DNA of 64,000 nt, from the NCBI GenBank assembly GCA_014549065.1, contig JACDOX010000293.1, forward strand, positions 611,981 to 675,980, in the 5' to 3' direction. Below the pieces are notes generated by a model. The model did no database searches. It saw only the letters and a program-made list of their open reading frames with translations, and was not told where the DNA came from. Shown piece after piece: positions 62,601 to 64,000 of this stretch. The position numbers were made by a program, and so were the translations under genes. How positions within the stretch are numbered: position 1 is the first letter of the stretch; every line of letters begins with the position of its first letter. Source of the stretch: Cardinalis cardinalis (lineage: Eukaryota > Chordata > Aves > Passeriformes > Cardinalidae).

Positions 62601-63225
62601 ACAAGATCTGCTTTTATGGGATTTTGAGGTCCTTCACCACAAGATCCAATTCTGTGGGATTCCCAGGTCCCTCAGCACAGAAGTCATTTTTACGGGACCT
62701 CCAAACCCTTCAAAAGTTGTGTTTTTATGGGACTTTGAGGTTCTCCACTACAAGATCCATTTTTAGGAGACTTTGAAGTCCTTCACCACAAGATCCAATT
62801 TTATGGAACCTCCAGATCCTTTGGAACAAGATCCCTTTTTAAGGGTCCTTGAGGTCATTCACAAGACACATTTTTATGGAACCTTGAGGTCCTTCACCNC
62901 AAGATCCATTTTTATGGGACCTCCAGGCCCTTCACAAGATCCANCTTTATGTGACTTTAAGGTCCCTCACCAGATCCATTTTTACAGGATTTTAAGGTGC
63001 TTCACCCCATTTTTGAGGATCTCCCCTTGCCCCTGCACCACCCCAGTCCTGTTGGGACCTCACCACTTCCATGAAGAGCACGCAGACGTCGAAGTTGGGG
63101 TTCTTCTTGACGTTCTTGATGACGCCGGACTGGACGCGCTGCCCCCCGCACTCCACCAGCAGGCTGGGCGAGGTCACACTGGCCAGCTGGAAGCTCTTGA
63201 GGTTCCTCAGCCCCCAGGCCAGGAT
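29583..63225 (-). CDS. DYSF: Dysferlin, 3' part of gene (18 terminal coding exons, spliced; 5' part outside window)
   Basis: Dysferlin is a tail-anchored multi-C2 membrane protein of muscle sarcolemma and T-tubules that acts in calcium-triggered membrane repair and vesicle fusion (family knowledge). I joined 18 minus-strand exons by hand. Every junction is GT-AG and keeps phase, giving 2235 nt, 744 residues plus TGA. Window residues about 8-105 are C2E, 241-349 C2F, 476-600 C2G, and 709-731 the transmembrane helix. The order and wording match my memory of human dysferlin with no missing segment, for example RMPKPAKTA, WDNDKFSFDDYLG and KTVKGWWPC. RMPKPAKTAxKCSLD favours DYSF over myoferlin. 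FER1L5 is the remaining alternative. The start, the N-terminal C2 domains and the promoter lie to the right of the window. I found no convincing poly(A) signal within about 600 bases after the stop. Confidence 0.9.
29639..30008. repeat. 20-bp minisatellite in last DYSF intron
   Basis: About 18 units of roughly TGGAAAAATGAGGGAATCAT with variants (GAAGAATAAGG, GATTGGAGG). The 20-base period is visible line by line. On the gene strand the units are pyrimidine-rich. The array starts about 18 bases upstream of the terminal-exon acceptor. Confidence 0.93.
30620..31010 (-). mobile_element. CR1 tail, second subfamily, antisense, DYSF intron Q-R
   Basis: ATATCATGGAATTTTTTNAGG, then TGAGGCCATTCCCTCTTGTC, ending near CCTGGCCATGATCCAACCCC. 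Same orientation as the gene. Confidence 0.88.
31148..31295 (-). CDS. DYSF: DYSF exon Q: transmembrane helix
   Basis: 148 nt, residues 683-732. Acceptor cttggctccag, donor GTACGG. RPETSFLWFTSPYKTLKFIL leads into WRRYKW and a hydrophobic run to about residue 731, ending YAFP. The basic WRRYK side is cytosolic in the ferlin tail-anchor topology. The N at 31283 is the third base of a Thr codon (ACN). Confidence 0.95.
31345..32285. repeat. 34-bp minisatellite with higher-order structure, DYSF intron P-Q
   Basis: Basic unit about 34 bases, GGTCCAGACCAGTCTCCCAA then TCCCACTGGATTCAT. It is interspersed with a spacer containing TTTCTGGATACATCCCA. The spacer block recurs at 31531 and 31947 (416 apart), and a sister block at 31834 and 32101 (267 apart). 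It fills almost the whole intron. Confidence 0.93.
32419..32528 (-). CDS. DYSF: DYSF exon P: Ferlin-C segment
   Basis: 110 nt, residues 647-682 plus two bases of Lys683. Acceptor gatccag region gives cccatccag, donor GTAAGA. GKLEMTLEIVAEQEHEERPA then GRDEPNMNPRLEDP. The N at 32430 is the third base of a Leu codon (CTN). Confidence 0.94.
32757..32905 (-). mobile_element. CR1 second-subfamily fragment, DYSF intron O-P
   Basis: CACAGAATCCCACGATTGCT, CAAGTCCAAGCTGTGACCC, ACTGAGTGCCACATCCAG. Confidence 0.8.
33236..33735 (-). mobile_element. CR1 fragments flanking DYSF exon O
   Basis: 33236-33300 (GGAACGGTTTGGATTGGGAA) and 33625-33735 (CCACTATCCCAGGTGACNCC). They might be one element on either side of exon O by coincidence. 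They cannot be a single insertion. Confidence 0.7.
33341..33519 (-). CDS. DYSF: DYSF exon O: C2G end and WWPC block
   Basis: 179 nt, residues 587-646. Acceptor ttccctgcag, donor GTAAAG. Contains LNRMPKPAKTAEKCSLDL and SLFEQKTVKGWWPCVAE. The short piece between (DDSLSSGRS) differs strongly from the DDAFHPEWF I recall in mammals, although the length is unchanged. Confidence 0.93.
33783..33882 (-). CDS. DYSF: DYSF exon N: C2G calcium loop 3
   Basis: 100 nt, residues 554-586. Acceptor gggattttag, donor GTAAGT. Contains EHFWSLDKTENKIPPQL and IWDNDKFSFDDYLG. The acidic D576, D578, D583 and D584 fit the second C2 calcium loop. A 6.6-kb intron separates it from exon M. Confidence 0.94.
34075..34157. 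repeat. AT-rich TTTAA low-complexity patch
   Basis: Runs of AATTTAAT and TTAATGTT in the DYSF intron between exons M and N. Confidence 0.85.
34603..34990 (-). mobile_element. CR1 tail, antisense, DYSF intron M-N
   Basis: AAATCATGGAATCATGGAAG to CTTCTCCAGGGGAACATTCC, nearly complete for the local family. Confidence 0.93.
35128..35320 (-). mobile_element. CR1 tail, second subfamily, antisense
   Basis: AATCCCAGAATCCCTGAGGC to CCATTAAAAAAATTCCTCTT. Confidence 0.85.
35321..36153. other. DYSF intronic stretch, nothing recognised
   Basis: No exon is missing from the DYSF join here and no repeat is recognised. The long minus ORF across it has no protein-like content. Confidence 0.55.
36154..36732. 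mobile_element. Antisense CR1 fragment and sense CR1 tail
   Basis: 36154-36260 antisense (GTTTGGGNTGGAAGGGACTT). 36505-36732 sense, GGATCTTGGGAAGGAATTCC to CCAAACCATTCCACAATTCC. Confidence 0.85.
37509..37922 (-). mobile_element. CR1 second subfamily, antisense, long copy
   Basis: CAGAATCCCTGAGGTTGGGA to CTTCCCTGGACATGCTACAG. One of the best-preserved second-subfamily copies. Confidence 0.92.
38240..38458 (+). mobile_element. CR1 tail, sense, diverged
   Basis: GGCTGGATTTTAGGGAAAAT then GGCTGCCCAGGGAAATGATG and CCTAAATCGTTCCATGG. Confidence 0.75.
38459..39054. other. DYSF intronic stretch, nothing recognised
   Basis: Several triplets of TTTCCCTGG at about 38840-38870 form a tiny local repeat. 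Otherwise featureless. Confidence 0.5.
39055..39475 (+). mobile_element. CR1 tail, sense
   Basis: CAAATCCAGAGGAGGCACCT to TTATTCCATAATTCCATG, about 420 bases. Confidence 0.93.
39476..40212. other. DYSF intronic stretch, nothing recognised
   Basis: CpG-bearing patch at 39600-39760. No exon is needed here by the DYSF join. Confidence 0.5.
40213..40410 (-). mobile_element. CR1 second subfamily, antisense, near exon M donor
   Basis: GGGATCATGGGATCACTGAG to GAGGGAATTCCTGCTGGTGT. About 45 bases from the donor of exon M. Confidence 0.9.
40455..40596 (-). CDS. DYSF: DYSF exon M: C2G middle
   Basis: 142 nt, residues 506-553. Acceptor tccccggcag, donor GTGAGT. Contains HEENKQKTDVHYRSMGGEGN and WRFVFPFDYLPAEQ, the most conserved block of the ferlin C-terminus. 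The N at 40482 is the third base of an Ala codon (GCN). Confidence 0.95.
40803..41180 (-). mobile_element. CR1 tail, antisense
   Basis: AATTATGGAATCATGGAATG to CCAGCTCTCCCAGCCTGAAC, nearly full for the local family. Confidence 0.93.
41181..41787. other. DYSF intronic stretch left of gap, nothing recognised
   Basis: Ordinary intron sequence ending in a GGGAAGGGA lead-in to the gap. Confidence 0.5.
41788..42152. other. Assembly gap (365 N)
   Basis: N run inside the DYSF intron between exons L and M, flanked on the left by gggaaggga and on the right by a GGGAA array. It is probably an unresolved expansion of that array. Confidence 0.98.
42153..42212. repeat. (GGGAA)n microsatellite
   Basis: About 12 pentamers following the gap. 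Repeated GGG runs with two-base loops fit a G-quadruplex motif on the plus strand, which is the DYSF template strand. Confidence 0.96.
42490..42808. repeat. About 24-bp minisatellite, DYSF intron L-M
   Basis: About 13 diverged units of GTGGATCCATGGTTGGAGAG. Most carry a GGATCC core. The array ends about 130 bases from exon L. Confidence 0.9.
42940..43035 (-). CDS. DYSF: DYSF exon L: start of C2G
   Basis: 96 nt, residues 474-505 with split codons. Acceptor attttccag, donor GTGAGT. Reads FYLRCIIWNAKDVILDDLSI then TGEKMSDIYIK, which carries the loop-1 acidic residues of C2G. It is separated by only 216 bases from exon K. Confidence 0.94.
43252..43340 (-). CDS. DYSF: DYSF exon K: GKLQMWVDLFPKSLG segment
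   Basis: 89 nt, residues 445-473 plus two bases of Arg474. Acceptor tccttgcag, donor GTAACT. GKLQMWVDLFPKSLGHPGPP then FNVTPRKAK is the conserved entry to C2G. Confidence 0.93.
43505..43942 (+). mobile_element. CR1 second subfamily, sense, long copy
   Basis: Contains a duplicated GCTGAGAGAGTTRGGAAAGGG (43526 and 43565) at its 5' side and ends CTCAGTGATCCCGGGATTCT. Confidence 0.9.
43968..44020. repeat. AT-rich patch
   Basis: TAAAATTAAATTAAAC-like sequence right after the 3' end of a CR1 copy. It may be a target site or diverged tail. Confidence 0.7.
44189..44328 (-). CDS. DYSF: DYSF exon J: NPHLGPVEERLAL linker
   Basis: 140 nt, residues 398-444. Acceptor cctgtggcag, donor GTGGGT. Reads DGKPPNPHLGPVEERLALAA then KQGLVPEHVETRRLYSPLQP. 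GC-rich with several CpGs. The ferlin motif QGLVPEHVE is intact. Confidence 0.94.
44329..45084. other. DYSF intronic stretch, nothing recognised
   Basis: Long open plus frames here overlap DYSF exon J antisense and are shadows. Confidence 0.5.
45085..45200 (+). mobile_element. Short CR1 second-subfamily 3' end, sense
   Basis: CTGGAGGTGTCCAAGGAACA then TTGGACTCGATCTTGGAGGT. Confidence 0.8.
45201..45947. other. DYSF intronic stretch, CpG-bearing
   Basis: 45450-45720 has clustered CpGs (GTGCGCACACGTGCGG, AGTCCGGCTCCGGAGCTCGC). Could be an enhancer or old promoter; not tested. Confidence 0.35.
45948..46124 (+). mobile_element. CR1 tail, sense
   Basis: CCCAGAGAAGCCGTGGCTGC to AAACCATTCCATGATTCC. 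Confidence 0.9.
46436..47310. repeat. About 200-235-bp tandem repeat, 4 copies, DYSF intron I-J
   Basis: The core GGTCTGGGTTCAATCCCAGG recurs at about 46543, 46740, 46975 and 47203 (spacings 197, 235, 228). Each unit also holds CTTGGAACACCAGGTTGGAG and GACAGTGAGGAGGAGGAGG. Copies differ by indels. No element family recognised. Confidence 0.88.
47394..47536 (-). CDS. DYSF: DYSF exon I: SGPNQWRDQLRPSQ linker
   Basis: 143 nt, residues 350-398. Acceptor ttggtttcag, donor GTAAGA. Reads SGPNQWRDQLRPSQLLHLFS and later DRIIFRDQEYVLSEL. A CR1 copy in the gene's own orientation ends only about 14 bases upstream of the acceptor, so the branch point probably lies in CR1 sequence. Confidence 0.92.
47550..48182 (-). 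mobile_element. CR1 dimer abutting the exon I acceptor
   Basis: 3' unit 47550-47935 begins AATCATGGAATCATGGAATG about 14 bases from DYSF exon I. 5' unit 47936-48182 follows GACTCCAGAACTCTGGAATG and has CCGTGTTCAGGGAC. It is in the gene's orientation, with many N bases at 47671-47830. Confidence 0.92.
48389..48559 (-). CDS. DYSF: DYSF exon H: C2F end, calcium loop 3
   Basis: 171 nt, residues 293-349 with split codons at both ends. Acceptor gtttccag. Donor GTGCGT is a weaker consensus, but phase and the next exon (SGPNQWRD) fix it. VTLYDYDLLSKDEKIGETVI carries the loop-3 Asp set (D313, D315, D320). It ends YGARCGLPQTYC. Confidence 0.93.
48736..49180 (-). mobile_element. Two CR1 tails of different subfamilies, antisense
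   Basis: 48736-48862 has CAGGTGGATCCAAGCCCCAG. 48917-49180 is a third type with AACAATCCCACTCTGTCCC and CTTTTCCTGATATCCAACCT. Confidence 0.85.
49435..49548 (-). mobile_element. Short CR1 3' end, antisense
   Basis: TATGGAATAGATTGGGATGG to CAGGTTGCTCCAACCTGG. Confidence 0.82.
49637..49728 (-). CDS. DYSF: DYSF exon G: C2F core
   Basis: 92 nt, residues 263-292 plus two bases of Lys293. Acceptor cccacctccag, donor GTAAGT. Reads CDPYVKISVGKKSINDQENY then LPCTLEPVFGK. The D of CDPY is the canonical loop-1 calcium ligand of C2 domains. Confidence 0.94.
49740..50947. other. DYSF intron F-G, nothing recognised
   Basis: T-rich patch at 50320-50520 (TTCCATATATTTTCC words) and an A-rich patch near 50680. 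No exon required. Confidence 0.5.
50948..51103 (-). CDS. DYSF: DYSF exon F: start of C2F
   Basis: 156 nt, phase 0 to 0, residues 211-262. Acceptor tccttctcag, donor GTATCC. The RIYPLPDDPRVPMPPRQF segment precedes C2F. C2F strands begin at ECLVRVYIIRAFDLQPKDSN. D253 and D258 are candidate calcium ligands in loop 1. The N at 51029 is the third base of a Pro codon (CCN). Confidence 0.94.
51171..51785 (-). mobile_element. CR1 dimer plus third CR1 end, antisense, DYSF intron E-F
   Basis: 51171-51550 joined at AGCTCCAGAGTCCTGGAATG to 51551-51713, then a third 3' end 51714-51785 (CTCATGGAATGGTTTGGGCT). Three ends in the same direction in 615 bases. Confidence 0.9.
51809..51937 (-). CDS. DYSF: DYSF exon E: linker before C2F
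   Basis: 129 nt, phase 0 to 0, residues 168-210. Acceptor ttttcctcctcag, donor GTGGGA. Contains LENVEEFEHLSDFCHTFKL and a DDPSVVGEFK end. A CR1 tail begins about 25 bases beyond the donor (51714-51785). Confidence 0.93.
52499..52597 (-). CDS. DYSF: DYSF exon D: EEEFIDWWSKF segment
   Basis: 99 nt, phase 0 to 0, residues 135-167. Acceptor ctgcctgcag, donor GTGAGT. Reads EEEFIDWWSKFYASTGEREK then CGYYLEKGFDTLK. This well-conserved non-C2 stretch between C2E and C2F is shared by type-I ferlins. Confidence 0.94.
52598..54282. other. DYSF intron C-D, part without repeats
   Basis: A (G)10 run at 53493 and pyrimidine patches. Nothing else recognised over about 1.7 kb. Confidence 0.5.
54283..54848 (+). 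mobile_element. CR1 dimer, sense
   Basis: 5' unit 54283-54490 has GGTGTCCCTAAACATGG and ends CCATTCCAGGATTCTGGAGC. 3' unit continues GAGTTGGGAATGTTC to CCAAACCATTCCATGATCC. The only sense-oriented dimer, with the same architecture as the antisense ones. Confidence 0.9.
55323..55667 (-). mobile_element. CR1 tail, antisense, cut by gap
   Basis: GGAATCATAGAATGGGAAGG to TTTTCCTCCCAGCAGAG. Shares private variants with the copy at 56673. Confidence 0.92.
55668..55746. other. Assembly gap (79 N)
   Basis: N run at the 5' edge of a minus-oriented CR1 copy in the DYSF intron between exons C and D. Confidence 0.98.
56362..57125. mobile_element. Sense CR1 3' end and long antisense CR1
   Basis: 56362-56500 sense (ATCCCCAGAAGTGTCCAAGG to CCAAACCATTCCATGA). 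56673-57125 antisense; it extends past CAGCAGAGCTGTTCCATCCC to CCTTCCTGTGCTGGGATCCC, the furthest 5' reach in the window. Confidence 0.9.
57285..57335. repeat. (TTAA)n AT-rich patch
   Basis: ATTAATTAAGTGATTAATTA-like run within the large DYSF intron between exons C and D. Confidence 0.85.
57336..60024. other. DYSF intron C-D, repeat-poor part
   Basis: About 2.7 kb with only the 60-bp duplication at 58050. No exon required and none seen. Confidence 0.55.
58050..58149. repeat. 60-bp-period duplication
   Basis: GGGAAAACACTCCCTGAGGA begins at 58050 and again at 58110, followed by a matching 20 bases with one mismatch. It lies in the DYSF intron C-D. Confidence 0.9.
60025..60165 (-). mobile_element. 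CR1 3' end, antisense
   Basis: GGAATCATAGAATGATTTGG to GGACACTTTCAGGGATGAG. Confidence 0.88.
60166..61190. other. DYSF intron C-D, nothing recognised
   Basis: Ordinary intron sequence up to exon C. Confidence 0.5.
61191..61264 (-). CDS. DYSF: DYSF exon C: acidic linker
   Basis: 74 nt, residues 110-134. Acceptor ggttgcag, donor GTATGG. Reads DDVSLTPRDDVLIDIDDKEP followed by LIPIQ. This acidic stretch follows C2E in dysferlin. The next intron is the longest in the window, about 8.6 kb. Confidence 0.92.
61401..61620. repeat. Exact 50-bp tandem repeat, DYSF intron B-C
   Basis: TCCCACCATCCAAAGTTC falls at 61451, 61501, 61551 and 61601, an exact 50-base period with a diverged copy from 61401. 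Units contain CTCCATGATCCCAAACTCAT. Confidence 0.95.
61660..61973 (+). mobile_element. CR1 tail, sense, DYSF intron B-C
   Basis: AGGAGAGGGGCTTGGGACAA to CCAACCATTCCATGACTCC. It has GAGCGCCAGGACAAGGGGGA, the ancestral wording replaced by GCAGGGACAGGAGCC in most copies here. It ends about 30 bases from exon B's donor. Confidence 0.92.
62004..62169 (-). CDS. DYSF: DYSF exon B: C2E end
   Basis: 166 nt, enters phase 0 and leaves one base. Residues 55-109. Acceptor cacag, donor GTACAT. It contains LKIIDNRPFGRRPVVGQCTI, the conserved end of C2E, then a low-complexity linker rich in Q, P and G that differs from the mammalian S/P-rich linker. An N at 62133 is the first base of one codon (NTC: Leu, Ile, Val or Phe). 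Confidence 0.92.
62272..63005. repeat. About 40-bp minisatellite, DYSF intron A-B
   Basis: Some 17 diverged units of ATCCATTTTTATGGGATTTT followed by GAGGTCCTTCACCA. It fills nearly the whole intron, ending about 60 bases from exon A. Confidence 0.92.
63064..63225 (-). CDS. DYSF: DYSF exon A (first in window): C2E start
   Basis: 162 nt, phase 0 to 0, window residues 1-54. Acceptor ...catcccacag and donor GTGAGG. It reads ILAWGLRNLKSFQLA then SPSLLVECGGQ and NPNFDVCVLFMEV, which is the first half of the C2E beta-sandwich. The GC content is well above the surrounding array DNA. The true preceding exon is outside the window. Confidence 0.93.
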
Positions 63226-63351
63226 CTGTGGGATGAGGGGACACCAAATCCTGAGCCAAAGCTCCGCTTCCAGGTTCCCATGGAGCTCCTCAGCAGTGGA
63301 GGAGAACTTGGAGGTCAGGTCCAACCATGTAGGACAAGCAGTGGTGGGAAT

Positions 63352-63960
63352 TATGGAATCATTGAGCTAGGAAAATATCTCCAAGGTTATCAAGTTCAAC
63401 CAGTGACCAATCCTGACCTCAGCACCAGGAGTTCCTTGGACACTTCCAGGGATGGGAATTCCAAAGCTCCCTGGGCAATTCAATGCCTGACCACCCTTTC
63501 CATGAGGAAATTCCTCCTGATATCCAACATGAACTTCCTCCTTATCCCATCCCCTGTTCCCTGAGTTTCATCCTTCTCCCATCCCTCATTCCCTGAACTT
63601 CATCCTTATCCCATTCCTTGTTCCCTGAACTTCAACCTTTTCCCATTCCTCATTCACTGAATTTCATCCTTATCCCATCCCTCATTCCCTGAACTTCATC
63701 CTTATCCCATCCTTCATTCCCTGAACTTCATCCTTGTCCTTTTCCCGTCCCTCATTCACTGAACTTCATCCTTATCCCATCCCTCATTCCCCTGAACTTC
63801 ATCCTTATCCCATCCCTCATTCCCCTGAACTTCATCCTTTCCCCATCCCTGCTTCCCTGGGAGCAGATCCCAACACCCTCAGCTCCACCCTCCTGTCAGG
63901 GAATTGTGAAGAGCCAGAAGTTCCCCCTGGAGCCTCCATTTTTTTCCAGAATCCCACTCC
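63352..63960 (-). mobile_element. CR1 second subfamily, antisense, interrupted by a tandem array
   Basis: ATGGAATCATTGAGCTAGGA through CCCTTTCCATGAGGAAATTC; after the array it resumes at TTCCCTGGGAGCAGATCC and GAATTGTGAAGAGCCAGAAG. Confidence 0.9.
63535..63855. repeat. About 32-bp tandem array expanded inside a CR1 copy
   Basis: Around ten units of CTGAACTTCATCCTTATCCC then ATCCCTCATTCC. CR1 sequence lies on both sides: TCCTGATATCCAACATGAAC to the left and TTCCCTGGGAGCAGATCCCA to the right. It therefore arose by internal amplification. Confidence 0.92.
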
Positions 63961-64000
63961 AGAATCCATCATGGATCCCACTCCCGGATCCGTGGCTCAC

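Noticed and set aside
29583..63225. Myoferlin (MYOF) as identity of the ferlin
   Set aside because: The RMPKPAKTAEKCSLDL, SGPNQWRDQL and YAAMKLVKP stretches fit dysferlin as I recall it. Myoferlin has different residues there.
1..64000. Full-length CR1 with reverse transcriptase
   Set aside because: All copies are 3' fragments of roughly 100-450 bases. No reverse-transcriptase motif was seen in any frame.

Overview
The window looks like a songbird (passerine) nuclear chromosome. It is dense in short, 5'-truncated CR1 LINE tails in both orientations. At 3418-3429 one tail ends in ATTCTATGATTC, the usual end of avian CR1. The intergenic background is GGAATTCC-rich, pentamer microsatellites are common, and the one clear gene is a vertebrate multi-exon gene with GT-AG introns. 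The species assignment is an inference; no species marker was tested.

Right half (29583-63225, minus strand): the last 18 coding exons of a type-I ferlin, best matched to dysferlin (DYSF). All 18 exons join in phase with canonical splice sites and encode 744 residues up to the stop. They cover, in order, the C2E region, an acidic linker, an EEEFIDWW segment, C2F, a linker, C2G, the Ferlin-C region, one transmembrane helix and the short luminal tail NYAAMKLVKPFN. The gene's 5' part lies beyond base 64000. The introns are filled with CR1 tails and at least seven separate tandem arrays. One array sits next to the terminal exon, and one CR1 tail ends about 14 bases from a splice acceptor.

Left half (1-29582): no gene is recognised by name. 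The best coding evidence is a plus-strand terminal exon at 13862-14002 (46 codons, stop, AATAAA 66 bases later). A weaker upstream exon at 10085-10196 is in compatible phase. If real, this unidentified gene converges on DYSF across about 15.5 kb of CR1-rich intergenic DNA. The rest is CR1 tails, simple repeats, AT-rich patches and unannotated sequence.

The most unusual pattern is a recurrent head-to-tail CR1 dimer with one shared fusion junction and co-segregating diagnostic bases. It occurs in at least seven places and suggests a composite retroposon that spread as a unit. Assembly gaps are at 10232-10261, 41788-42152 and 55668-55746. Many isolated N bases occur, and four of the five inside DYSF exons fall at fourfold-degenerate third positions.
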